From Euclidia mi (taxonomy: Eukaryota; Arthropoda; Insecta; Lepidoptera; Erebidae), in contig OX123197.2 in the NCBI GenBank assembly GCA_944739405.2, forward strand, positions 54,288,047 through 54,352,046: a stretch of DNA of 64,000 bases, read 5' to 3'. This document shows positions 43,450 through 53,948 of the stretch, in pieces (positions within the stretch are counted from its first letter, which is position 1; every line of letters begins with the position of its first letter). The notes under the pieces were generated by a model. The model was not told the origin of the DNA. It saw nothing but the letters and a program-made list of their open reading frames with translations, and made no database searches. The translations under genes were made by a program, and so were the position numbers.

Positions 43450-44072
43450 TCCCTATTCCCTACTTGATATTATAAATTCGAAAGTTTGTATGTGTGTTTG
43501 TATGTATGTACCGTCTTCACGCTACAACGGCTGAACCGATTTTGTTGAAATTTAATATAGAGATATATTGGACCATGGAGACGGACATAGGCTACCATAA
43601 GTTGCAAAAATTAAACTGGGAGGGATGGACTTTTTGTAGGGAGGGTAGAAGTTTGTACGGCACAAATTTACCTCTTGGAAGTAAGAGCGCATGCGCTAAT
43701 AATTGAGTGCTGCGCATGTGCTATCGCAAATCTGTCAGTACTGTCGCATCATACATAATGTCATATTGTGCACGGTGATTAAATTGTTCGCATATATAAA
43801 CTATAAGAAATTATATACTACGCTTAATATATATATATATATATTGGCCATGTATTAGAACATGGCTTTGACATTTGATTGTATGAAAGGTGATGTTGTT
43901 ATGTACCTCTTAGTACCTAAATAATGTCATGGATACTGACCGAATTACTTTGTGCCCTATAGAGTTTCTGAAGTCTTTAGAATAATCAGGAGTGCCTTCA
44001 CACAACTTGAGACTGAAAGTAGATTTGTGCTACCCCGAATTTAACGCGCGCGAAGCGGCGGGCAAAAGCTAG
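43450..44072 (+). mobile_element. Non-autonomous Helitron, first of three in a row
   Basis: 5' TCCCTATTCCCTACTTGATA and TTATAAATTCGAAAGTTTG are typical of lepidopteran Helitron starts. Interior has CAACGGCTGAACCGATTTTG and GGACATAGGCTACCAT. 3' end GCGAAGCGGCGGGCAAAAG-CTAG followed by T. No protein frame. Confidence 0.7.
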
Positions 44073-44284
44073 TAGGTATATAAAATTCTTGCGTTACTGA
44101 CTACTGCTTGACAAACAACGCACAGCAGAAACTTCTGGGCGGAGGATGCCAAAATATGACATGTATGTTCCTTGGGGAGTTTAGGGGTTGAGCACTAAGA
44201 AGAGAATGCGCAAAATTTTACGGGTTTGGGCAGAAACAAGTGAATTAAAAAATATGCACGAGCGTAGCTACGGGCATACTCTAA
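44073..44284 (+). mobile_element. Non-autonomous Helitron, second in a row
   Basis: TATATAAAATTCTTGCGTTA and ATGTATGTTCCTTGGGGA match the family of the next element. The 5' TC is eroded; the 3' end is CTAA before T 44285. It begins at the T following the first Helitron's CTAG. Confidence 0.55.
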
Positions 44285-44460
44285 TCCTAATATATAAAAT
44301 CCTTGCGTTACTGACTGACTGACAGACAAGTTACAGCCAAAACTACTGGGCGTAGGAAGCTGAAATTTGGCTTGTATGTTCCTTGGGGACCGTAGCACCC
44401 CTACGGTCAAAACAGATAAATTAAAAAAAATGTGCAGGCGTAGCTGCTGGCGTCCTCTAG
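44285..44460 (+). mobile_element. Non-autonomous Helitron, third in a row
   Basis: Starts TCCTAATATATAAAATCCTT right at the second element's end and finishes GGCGTCCT-CTAG before T 44461. A minus-strand relative is at 53742-53948. Confidence 0.75.
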
Positions 44461-44636
44461 TCTAAAATAAATAGGTATCATGCATAACCGATTAAGTTAC
44501 ACATAAAAATAAAATAAGTATTTTGTCAAATTGATACTAAACACCATCCATCCACATTTATCACCCAAACTAAATTTAGACTGCCAAATAAAATTGTAAG
44601 CCATGGCTAGACGACTAGACGTATAGATATAATTGA

Positions 44637-44865
44637 CTGCACGGTTGGCGTAGTGGTTTAAGCGGCCGCCTCGCCACTTGACACTGCGCCGAGTGCTGTG
44701 GGTTTGATCCCCACACGAGGCTCCTGTGTAATCCTGTGTAATTCACAATTTGTTGTTTCGAGTCTGGGTGTTCATTGAGTCCGTTAGTTGTATATTTGTA
44801 AAGTCCCCCGCTACACAGGATTTAGTCCTAATGCGGGAGTTGTCTTTTTAAAAACAAAAAAAAGT
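44637..44865 (+). mobile_element. tRNA-related SINE (family S4)
   Basis: GTTGGCGTAGTGGTTTAAGC (A-box region), GGGTTTGATCCCC (B box), TTTCGAGTCTGGGTGTTCAT and GTAAAGTCCCCCGCTACACA, with an A-rich tail. Copies at 62112 (plus) and 63243 (minus). Confidence 0.75.
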
Positions 44866-45054
44866 AAAAAATACAGATATAATATCATTTGTGAAGCTCT
44901 AAAACAGAAATAGCCTAGCAGGAATACAATAATAAAGAATCGAAACCAATTTTCCGTTTTTCAGTCATTGAAAGTTACGTTGATTCTCCATTAGTTTAGG
45001 AGTATATTTTGCGACTGAATTTTACATAATGACTATTTTCGGTTATAGATGATT

Positions 45055-45288
45055 ATGAAATTAAACTACAGTTTACGAATTTGATCGCTTTGTATTGGTT
45101 TCACTTAGTTATTACATTTAAACCGAATGATCTAGAAGCTACCTTTTTTAATTAATTACTAGTCGACGTTTCGAACTCTTTACAGGATTCATGGTCACGG
45201 TAGACTAAGGTGATATTTGTCTATATATAACGCGATGAAATCCGTAAACTGTAATTTAATTTCAATGTGTAACATTCGCGTAAACCCC
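45055..45288. repeat. Penelope-like terminal repeat, copy 3
   Basis: GAAATTAAACTACAGTTTAC at the left, GTCGACGTTTCGAACTCTTT in the middle, then inverted GTAAACTGTAATTTAATTTC and CATTCGCGTAAACCCCAG at the right. Both ends are therefore present in inverted orientation. Confidence 0.5.
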
Positions 45289-45620
45289 AGGAGATTTTTT
45301 TTTTTTTTTTTATAACATTAGGCGGCAAACGAGCAGACGGATCGCCTGATGGTAAGCGATTACTGCCGCCCATAGACACAAGCAACACCACATGAGTCAC
45401 AAGTGCGTTGCCGCCCCTTGGAGTTGGGAAAAGGGATAGGATGGGGAGTGGGATGAGGGAGAAGGAATAGGGGATAGGACCATCGGCACTCTCACTCATC
45501 GAACGAAACGCAACAGTTTAGGTACTGTTATTTTACGTCGATATTCTGTGAGAGGGTAGTACTTCCCCGGTCGAGCCGGCCCATTCATGCTGAAATCAGC
45601 AAGGCATTACTACCGTAAAA
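45289..45620 (-). mobile_element. Lepidopteran interspersed repeat with poly(T) edge
   Basis: (T)17 followed by AGGCGGCAAACGAGCAGACG, GATCGCCTGATGGTAAGCGA and TTACTGCCGCCCATAGACAC, a very common lepidopteran repeat. Poly(T) at the left implies poly(A) on the minus strand. The minus-strand 92-aa frame here is not a gene. Confidence 0.6.
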
Positions 45621-45663
45621 GATATTATACATATAGATGATTTTTTTATGTATTATAATTATT

Positions 45664-45950
45664 ATAGTGCTGATACACCTGAGCATTCACTTGTAACAAA
45701 GTAGCGAGCATCGGGCGTTGTTTGTTTTGTAAAATTGAACAACGAACATTTCACGGTCTTTCTAGCGAACGCTCTAATCAGCAGAAACTTCAAAGCAAAT
45801 TTACCGTCAATTCGCTAGAATGCTCGCCAGAATGTACGCAAGAATGCTCGCTAAAACACACTCGTTTGTTTTTCTACTTTGTAACATTCGCAAAAATGTT
45901 CATTAGAGGTGAATGCTCAATACATATATCACTCTTTTGATCGATTTGTT
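45664..45950. mobile_element. MITE rich in GAGCATTC words
   Basis: CTGAGCATTCAC near the left end and its reverse complement GTGAATGCTCAA near the right. The interior is filled with GAATGCTCG/AACGCTC variants. Partial copy at 30727. TSD not clear. Confidence 0.5.
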
Positions 45951-46009
45951 GCTTTGAGTCTATGTTTTCATTTTTTTTTCTTTTCTTTTAAAAATCTGTA
46001 AAGCATTTC

Positions 46010-46160
46010 TCTCATCATCATCTTTTTATCGGTTGTTTGTAATCCTTCCCTAGTGTCGAAGCTTTGAGACCACTTCCGACTTTGCCTAAAAATCCTTATT
46101 CTGAGACAAATCCCGGAATCGACAGCATTACGTGCTCTCCGAAGCACGTATGTTTCTTGA
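46010..46160 (-). repeat. SINE body fragment (60520 type)
   Basis: GAATCGACAGCATTACGTGC and CTCCGAAGCACG match the reverse complement of the CCGTGC...GCACG core. Confidence 0.55.
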
Positions 46161-46336
46161 GACCTAAAATGATAGCTAAATAAATATTGATTTAAGCTAT
46201 TACTTACCTCACTGAATGATAAACTTGTAGCGTAAATTATGCCGAAGGCTTTGAAATTGTGCAATATACAAGCAATTTGAAGTTGTGCCAACTGAGTAAT
46301 ATTATATGTTTTTATTTACCTGAAAAATGCCATTTA

Positions 46337-46796
46337 GGGCTAGCGCATACATACAATTTTTAATTGAACTACTATTTTGTTGTGTATCATATGTCTAAGA
46401 GAATATATTGAAGCGCACATACTATCAACTCGATAGTTGCTCGACAAAAAAGTCAAAAATGCTTATAGATTTGCTTTTGATTTAAAAGTTGGACAACTAT
46501 CGATCAAGCACTCAATTTGTATTGCATTGTATTGATGTGCGCAGACCATCGACTAAACAGTCGATCCGCGACTGACCACGACTACCAATCTCGTATAAGG
46601 ATTTGAAGCGGCCCCACGACTCTATCTTTGTAAACACCTTGACTCGAGCGTTGCTGAATAAAGACTGGTCGATAAAAAAATCGATTGTATGTGCACTTCT
46701 ATCAACTAAACTGTTTGGTTGATTAGAAATCATGAAAAGTACATAACTCGACGAAACAGTTTAGTCGATGAAACAGTTGTATGTATGCGCTCGGCC
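46337..46796. mobile_element. PIF/Harbinger-like MITE
   Basis: Flanked by TTA (46334-46336 and 46797-46799). Terminal inverted repeats GGGCTAGCGCATACATACAA and GGCCGAGCGCATACATACAA (18 of 20). The interior has nested inverted words around ATCGACTAAAC/GTTTAGTCGAT. 3-bp TTA target and G-rich ends fit PIF/Harbinger; no transposase. Confidence 0.75.
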
Positions 46797-46799
46797 TTA

Positions 46800-47651
46800 G
46801 TCTGGTTCTGCAAATTTACTGAAGTTGCTGAGTCAGTCCATTTCTTGGATGACCCACATTTCAAAACATGTACAGAAATTTATTTTAAGTTTAAGTTAGG
46901 CAGTAGTCGCTTTGTGGATGTATTGTTTCAAATCTGATTGAACTTGGATAGTGGATCCTTTTTATTGCGTGGTGAAAATTCGTTATGAGGCTATTTGACT
47001 ACACGCCTAGGCCATAATTATAGAATGATCAAACAAGTTGGCGTAAGACGTCGGAGGTGTGTGGTGGGCTCTGCTCTAAAGGAATACGGGTCATACTCAC
47101 TATAAACCACTGCGGTGACCACTACAGCCCCGTGTGGACCTTGAGTACCAACGCAAAAGTCCTAGATGCAAGCGGTATAGTGAATGAGCATGACAATGAT
47201 CATCTTACTTTCGTTTATTTTCTTCTATTTGTATATTTCTTGGAAATCATATTTACAAAATACTTTCAAATAATTTATTTTTAAATTAACTAAACATACG
47301 TTTAATCTTAAACAATACACCACCTGGATCACAAATAAATCCCGAAACAGACTAGACGGTTGAACAAAAACAGATTGCATTGTGATCTAAAAATAGTAAC
47401 TGTGTTCCCGGAAAATACTACAGATCGCACACGGTTACTGTTGGAGACGATGAAAATAAATCTGCTATACACACGGACGGTAAGTTTGGTGAACGTATAG
47501 ACGGCAATTAATTATGCTCGATAATTTAAATTTACTACTCCGATACCTGGACACTAAGATAACTATTCATATTATGTTTCGTTTTATAGACTCGCACTTG
47601 TATACTGAAGGGCTATGCAGAGGATTAAATTTTAGATCCCACCTAATAGTG
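46800..47651. other. No gene seen
   Basis: Nothing recognised. Confidence 0.45.
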
Positions 47652-47955
47652 GCCGAGGCAATAGCATAGTGGCAAGACCGGCAGACTACTACGCAGAGGG
47701 TCCGGGTTCGATTCCACGGCGCGCACCGATGACTTTTCGGACTTATGTGCGTATTAAATTGTTAATTACCGCTTGCTAAACGGTGAAGGAAAATATCGTA
47801 AGGAAACCTGCATGTCTGAGAGTTCTCCATAATTTTCTTGAAAGACATGTGAAGTCTGCCAACCCGAACTTGACCAGCGTAGTGGACTATGGCCTTACCC
47901 TTCTCATAATGGGAAGAGGCCCGTGCCCAGCAGTGAGTAACGCTTTTAGAAACTT
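47652..47955 (+). mobile_element. tRNA-headed SINE with alternative body
   Basis: Same head as 4350 (CAGACTACTACGCAGAGGGT, GGTTCGATTCC, GACTTTTCGGACTTATGTGC) up to TTAATTACCGCTTG. It then switches to GGAAACCTGCATGTCTGAGA, ATGTGAAGTCTGCCAACCCG and GGCCCGTGCCCAGCAGTGAG, the last resembling the RTE LINE tail. Minus copy at 61736. Confidence 0.75.
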
Positions 47956-47980
47956 TTAAACACTCGCGTTGCATGTTTAA

Positions 47981-48089
<109 letters not shown>

Positions 48090-48261
48090 CATTATTATTG
48101 TTAAAGTTGTGTGTATCCGGGATAAGCTTTAAAGAAAAAGTAAGTAGTTTTCGTTTTGATATTTTATATTATAACGATGTTGTTGATAAATCATTTTAAA
48201 ATACCAAAAACACGAAGTGGTTATTTTCTTATATCCCCTTATTGTCGAAATTCTTATATAT

Positions 48262-48330
48262 ATATTCTAGTACCGCTTTTGCCCAACCCGGGAATCGACC
48301 AGATCACCACTAGACCACGGAGGACATTGT
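48262..48330 (-). repeat. SINE head fragment
   Basis: The minus strand reads GTCCTCCGTGGTCTAGTGGT and GGTCGATTCCCGGGTTGGGC, a tRNA-like A/B box pair. Confidence 0.5.
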
Positions 48331-48452
48331 GTCGTACTGATTTATCTTATGTTTAGATGAAAATACGTAGAATGTGTATCTTCAGTGAGCTCATGCTTAA
48401 AGTACTGAGTTTGATACGATGCTTGTAGATGATTGATTATTCTTGCAGAAGA

Positions 48453-50012
48453 TAGAAATCTAAGCAGTTAAAAAAATTAATTGACGGTACAATACCTACT
48501 GCCTGAGATATTGGGTCAGTTAATATCTCTAATGTTTTTCGTATATTATGCGTTTATTGGGAACGTATTAATTCGTGTTTATTGGTGCTGGTGATTATTT
48601 GATGATATACATCATACTCTACATGTCTCATTATTTTTTGCACAAAAAGACGAGTGAAATTACTTACAAATTAGTAATGTTCTTAAAATACTGCACCCGA
48701 CGGATCGAAGCTATCATGTTTCATGCTAAAACCAGCTATAAAAGTAGCAAATTGATATTAAAAAGCAGCATTTCTTTCCTATACACATCTGTCAATAGGT
48801 TAATCTGAACGCGTCAGCCAATACATGGCTGGCCTAGACAGGTTGATAGTTTGACAAGCAAAACTAATAAAGCCGTAGTATGAGTGGCAATTGAGGTTAT
48901 GTCAAATCTTTTACGCTAAGAAAATATTACAACTTAATAGAAAATCAGAAGATAGACTTATATTTATATATTCTAAGAATATATATGTACATAAATCTAA
49001 AAATAAAAAGTGAAAATATATATGTACAGGTGTGTTTAGGCCTCATAGAATGCCTCCGCATCAATATCATCGGGTAACGTCCCCAGAAGGCTGGCAGCAT
49101 TGCCACGTTGGATGGCAATGCTGAATCTTTGAGCAAAGAATAAACCAGCCTTCCGGTCACGTGAGACGTCGACAAACCGTTTAGATATTTCTCGGTATAA
49201 AGAACGAGCGCTCAGACCCCATGAGCCTAGCGTTTCCATCTCAAACGGCTCAAATACGTAATTAGCTGCTAGATTACTGTATTTGCGCCGTTTGAGGGTT
49301 TCAATATATAAGGTTTAAATATATACCGGATTGCCTGCATTATTAGGTAAATATAATGTAAGTGGATGCTCCTGTTTCACCATGTCTATTCTGAGGAGGC
49401 TAACCAAAAGTATTATGCTTGAGTATTATGGTGTACAGTAAATATATACAAGTGATATAGAAGGTGTAACAGTTGCAGCACCTTACTAAATGTAAATTGT
49501 GTATTATGCAAAACCTGGCGATGAAAAAGAGTAACCGTGAGTTTTATTGCCCGTTCTTTCTCATGGTTCTACCTATTGCTTTGCGAACGTGGCAGTAAAT
49601 GTAAATGTAGAAGCATACAGTAATAATGTTTTAAATTTGAGTATAAGTAATTATTTTATAAATTTATTATTTTGACGTTCATAAGCGTCACATTGTGACC
49701 CAAATGAATAAAGGATTTTGAATTTGAATATAATATTTCTAATCATTTCAAGATGAACAGTAATACTACTCTGTCAAGTAAGTACCGGGATAAGATAAGT
49801 AATACACAAACTGTTTGTTATTCATCCAAATTTATTTTATCACCTTTAAAGTATGCTCGTTCAGAAACGATCCACTTACGCCAACGAATAATCCAATCAT
49901 CAAAACATTTTTTAAACGCATATACGAAAAACATTAGAGTTATTAACTGACCCAATATCTCAACAAGTAGGTATTGTACCGTCAATTTTTTAAACTGCTT
50001 AGATTTCTGCTT
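48453..50012. repeat. Long-range inverted repeat (~95-bp arms)
   Basis: 48453-48547 (GAAATCTAAGCAGTT, TTGACGGTACAATACCTACT, GAGATATTGGGTCAGTTAAT) and 49920-50012 are near-identical in reverse complement, separated by ~1.37 kb with no transposase. The right arm adjoins the mariner relic. Could be a TIR element. Confidence 0.75.
49036..49260 (-). pseudogene. Retroelement C-terminal fragment
   Basis: FEMETLGSWGLSARSLYREI, FAQRFSIAIQRGNAASLLGT and LPDDIDAEAFYEA then stop. The (S/A)IAIQRGNAASLLGT block is a recurrent C-terminal motif of certain RT polyproteins; clade uncertain. Confidence 0.5.
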
Positions 50013-50014
50013 CG

Positions 50015-50655
50015 GTATTTCCGGAATTGAGTTCAGTTCTCGAGGCGAATTCTCCTTTATGTCTTCTACCGATTAAAAACTAGTGCCACGATGTGGTAAT
50101 TTGAGGTTAGGAAAATGAAAAAAGTGGGCTGGAGCCATATCTGGTGAATATGGTGGTTGCTCGATGGTATTTATTAAGTGTTTGGTCAAAAATTTCGTTC
50201 ACAATGATGGCCTTGTGCGAAGGCGCATTATCGTGGTGAAAAATTATTTTGGGACTTCCCGAGTGGCAACATGTTTCATACCCAATTGATTAAAAAATGG
50301 TACAGATTGACTCGTGAGATACAGAAAATTCGGCGGCTATCCCTCTCAAAGTTGAATGAGGATTTTCAGTCACTGTTTCCTTCACTTTTGCGATGTTAAC
50401 TTGAGTTCCAGACGTTGATGGCCTACCAGAGGGAGGCAAATCTTCCATCACGCTTTTGAACGCTTTGTACCACTCATAAGAACTAGTTTTTGATAAAGTC
50501 GATTCACCGTAAGCCTTTTGTTATATTTTCATTGACTCCGAACACAAAATTCCATTGGCGATGCAAAAGAGCTATGGCAGCTTCCCATACATCATTTTCG
50601 TTAATCACCAAAGTTAGCATCTAAAAATGAAATATACATTATTTGATAGAATATA
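50015..50655 (-). pseudogene. mariner transposase, internally deleted
   Basis: Minus strand: QKAYGESTLSKTSSYEWYKA, EDLPPSGRPSTSGTQVNIAK, KETVTENPHSTLRGIAAEFS, VSHESIC (helix-turn-helix), LGMKHVATREVPK, then directly IIFHHDNAPSHKAIIVNEIF (catalytic D with HDNAPSH). The stretch with the first two catalytic Asp is deleted at the PK/II join; several frameshifts. Mariner proteins cut and paste at TA; this one cannot. Confidence 0.85.
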
Positions 50656-50659
50656 TAAT

Positions 50660-51707
50660 GCTGATTCTAAAGGTAAAAATATTGTTACTATAGGAGGTCA
50701 GGTTTTTGAGTTATTATGATTAGAAATTTTATAGGTTATGTCATTATTAACCATCTATTTTGTATATGTTGCATCAAATAATTATTTATTGGTAAATAAA
50801 ACTGAAGGAGCTCGAATGCATAATACTATTTATGCCCACGAGTAAACATAATTAACGATTACGCAAGTCAAACAACCCCAGGTGTGGGCACTACTCGGAT
50901 TTGTGACCATAAAATATCTTCAGCTCCTCTGTACATAGAGTGAAAAGTCTGAAAAGCAGCGAAAACACTCGGAACACAAACAATCAAGCGCCAAAAGGCG
51001 CCAGCGAGATGTGAAAAAAATCGAAATGTCAAATGTCATGTTGTATTTTTTATTATAGCGCCCAGTCCTAATAAATGTCGAAAGGAGTTTTTAATACTGT
51101 ACTTTATTTAAAATCCGCACAAAAATAAACGTAACAAGCAAAAAATATTATTATTCATATTAATGAATAATTTAAATCTCTTAATCTATAAACAAACGTT
51201 CATTATTCTATCTTGGAAATAATAATTATTTACTCTGGCAACCTTGTGGTTTTCTGACAAACCAAAGAAATGGCCATTATGAAAATCCAGAAATCAGTTA
51301 ACATAATAGATATTTTTGATGTTATACTTTATTACCTAGCCGTATCTAAATTCGACTAAAATATAGAAAATCGTATAAAAATATATCATGAATTTTGGTG
51401 GTAAAGAGTTTTAAAGACACTTTTGGTGCACTGAACTAAAAATCTGCTATAGCTCTTTAAGACAAACTATTTGTTCGATGTTTTTGTCCATTATGAAATT
51501 CGCGAATGATGTAACTAAAAACAGCACTGTATTTAATATAAATAACTGACGCAACACAAACTCCGCGCCAAAATGAAAACCAGTTGCGCCAACCTAGCAA
51601 CAACAAAAAAAACAAAAATCTGAATTTGAAACCATAAACAAATAATCTATTCCCGACACTTTTTTGACTGAGTGTATAGCGCTCATAGGGTGACTTGACT
51701 TGCCATT
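50660..51707. other. No gene seen
   Basis: Nothing recognised. Confidence 0.45.
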
Positions 51708-51758
51708 CGTAATAGATCGGCAAATTAAACAACCCTCTAACTTTGCCGATCTATTACG
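51708..51758. repeat. Fold-back 10 (17-bp perfect arms)
   Basis: Arms 51708-51724 and 51742-51758, spacer 17 nt, at the 5' edge of the SINE that follows. Confidence 0.85.
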
Positions 51759-51945
51759 CACAGGTCACCACTTGGCCATCCAAACCGCGTGTGGCATTTA
51801 CATCAGAGCGCTACCATACTTCGGAGGGAACCTAAAACTGTCGATCGCGGTTCATGACTCTGGTCATGAATTTTTTGACCATTTTAGAGGCCTCGGTCTA
51901 ATAGCTCCGACACCAGAGTTAGCCACGAGAAAGAAAGAAAATTAA
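51759..51945 (+). mobile_element. 5S-headed SINE, decayed, head partly inverted
   Basis: CCGCGTGTGGCATTTACATC, AGAGCGCTACC and the downstream body match the reverse complement of 60530-60715. The preceding GGTCACC...CCATCCAAA is in the opposite orientation to that expected. The 81-aa frame here is SINE, not a gene. Confidence 0.6.
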
Positions 51946-52382
51946 TAATAAGTTACTATTACATGATAGCGTGCAACAAAATAATTCTCATAACCACTCG
52001 ACTTTTAGTATGTAAACATCCTTACATACCGTGCTACTTCAACTTATAAGTCAGGGTCCGCTAGAATGACTTCCGGGACAACATCCTGCATTATCCGCAG
52101 CAAGAATAGCAGACATGGAAGTTTGCGTTGCGGCGGGTTCACACGTAGTAAGTTCCACGTACTTTATAGAGCTCGTTATATCATTGTTGTTTTATGTGTA
52201 GCATGTATTTTGTGCGTCGGCGAAGTATTTTAGTAAGACATGATGAAGAGTTAATTGAGCGATTTAGATCTATTTATTTATCGTCCTAGCGGTATCGAGA
52301 TTTGGAGCCTGCGGTTTTCTTTCTACGAGTTTTCTAACCACATGAATTGATGAACCTATTGTGAATTTGTGAAAAAGCTAAT
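51946..52382. other. No gene seen
   Basis: Nothing recognised. Confidence 0.45.
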
Positions 52383-52590
52383 ACTCTGTTAAATAATAGC
52401 TTTTCCACAAAGTTACTTTCGTCTTAAACACGCGACTCAAAGGTAAGGTGGCGATATTCCATGGTTAGCTATGGAACCCCGCAGATTATTGTCATTGATA
52501 TATCAAAGTGTATTGGTACTTTCCATAATTTCGGCCACACCGAGGATTTGAATCCGGTACCCTCAACACGGCAGTCTGCTGATATCACAA
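52383..52590 (-). mobile_element. SINE, 4350 type, internally deleted
   Basis: TAGCTTTTCCACAAAG, GCGATATTCCATGGTTAG, then GGATTTGAATCCGGTACCCT and ACGGCAGTCTGCTG: the 3' part and head in reverse order. Confidence 0.65.
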
Positions 52591-52954
52591 AAAAATATGT
52601 ACGGTAACTATAACCCGAAATTACCAATAGTTAAATACAACATGCAAACACCCCAAACCACTTCCTCGATAAGAACCCGACGCTATCCATCAGTGACTAT
52701 ATATCTAGAACAAGGTTATCAAGTTCCGGAGAGGCTTTGACACCGGATGCCCATATTAAACTAATTATACCAACTACCTCCTAGTTTAAGATACCACGAC
52801 TCATCTTTGTGTACGTCACGGCACAGTTTTCGTGCCGGTAGATATGAGAGTATGATGTTATTAGTAGTTATTCATAAACTTATTGCTGTACCGTGTAAAC
52901 GTTTAAAAATTATTCCTTATGTTGAGTATGGTTCATAAAATCATATGTATATTA

Positions 52955-53015
52955 TAGCGATAGAATATGTAAACCGTAGTTTGATTTCAATGTGTCATAT
53001 TCGCGTAATCTCAAA
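52955..53015. repeat. Penelope-like terminal piece, copy 4
   Basis: GTAAACCGTAGTTTGATTTC and CATATTCGCGTAATCTC. Confidence 0.45.
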
Positions 53016-53198
53016 AAAATACTATTGAAGTCGGTTTGTCGAAAAAAACCGCTTGACAAATAAAATCAATCGGCAAATAAAATTATGGCAGGTACGTGAC
53101 ACATTGATGTATGTGCTAAGATTCGCCCACGTCTCCACCCGCATGAATTAAATACCTTCCTCGGGATTCACACTATATATTGGGTGAGCGCCCATCTG

Positions 53199-53261
53199 CC
53201 CTTAAAATTCGCCCCTTCATACAAGTTTGGCCAAATAGTATGAAGGGGTGAATTTTAAGGG
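53199..53261. repeat. Fold-back 11 (24-bp arms, 23 matches)
   Basis: Arms 53199-53222 and 53238-53261; the 15-nt spacer contains palindrome TTTGGCCAAA. Confidence 0.9.
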
Positions 53262-53404
53262 GTGTATAGGCTCTCATCTATATTTTGGTGTAAACCCTAC
53301 TAAAAACCGTTAGGTAGTTTTTGAGTATATCGCGTTCATACAGTCAGAACGAAAAGGAGACTATTTTTTATAATAAGTACTTAGTAAGTAAGTCCTGAGT
53401 TATT

Positions 53405-53640
53405 ATGTAAATTGCATTTCAATGTTCCAAGTAAATCAATAAGATTTAATCCTCCTATTTCTATTCCTCATTCCTCCTCCAACTATAGGCAAAACACGTT
53501 CATGGTGCGAGCAAGCAATGATATTAATAAAGTTTGTAAGCAGTTCTCGTTAGATGTATTTAGTACTAAAGGCAGTTCGGTAAGAAGGCAGCTAAACCTT
53601 AAATTCTTTTGTTCACAATCTTAGTCACTTCATAACGTAC
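53405..53640 (+). pseudogene. CR1-like LINE, RT C-terminal end
   Basis: SIRFNPPISIPHSSSNYRQN, TFMVRASNDINKVCKQFSLD and SVRRQLNLKFF, then stop: typical last segment of such RTs. 5'-truncated. Confidence 0.5.
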
Positions 53641-53741
53641 TATATAAATACCTATTGTTATTTAAATCTATTTTTACTGTCAATGTTGTGTGCTACATAG
53701 TGTTAAGTGTTAAGATAGTGTGCTTAAGATCTTGTAAAATA

Positions 53742-53948
53742 CTAGAGGACGCCAGCAGCTACGCCTGCTTTCTTTTTTAATTTACCCGTTTTGGCCGATC
53801 CCGTGGGAATTTCGGGAAATCCCTTCTCAGTGCATCCCTACGGTCCCCAAGGAACATACATGCCAAATTTCAGCTTCCTGTGCCCAATAGTTTCGGCTGT
53901 AGCGTGTCTGTCAGTCAGTCAGTAACGCAAGGATTTTATATATTAAGA
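53742..53948 (-). mobile_element. Non-autonomous Helitron
   Basis: Minus strand starts TCTTAATATATAAAATCC (A before) and ends GGCGTCCT-CTAG (T after). It is closely related to 44285-44460, with a longer interior. Confidence 0.8.

Noticed and set aside
44641..44720. tRNA gene at the S4 repeat
   Set aside because: Repeated three times in the window with the same non-tRNA body; it is a SINE head.
45221..45499. 92-aa minus-strand frame
   Set aside because: Spans a Penelope-like end and a common poly(T)-edged repeat; not coding.
49094..49123. 11-bp palindrome CAGCATTGCCA / TGGCAATGCTG as another fold-back
   Set aside because: Both arms are ordinary coding of the conserved IAIQRGNAA motif, so nothing was inserted.
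51700..51945. 81-aa frame (LLRTGHHLAIQTACGIYIRA)
   Set aside because: Matches, base by base in reverse complement, the SINE at 60530-60720; the protein is an accident.
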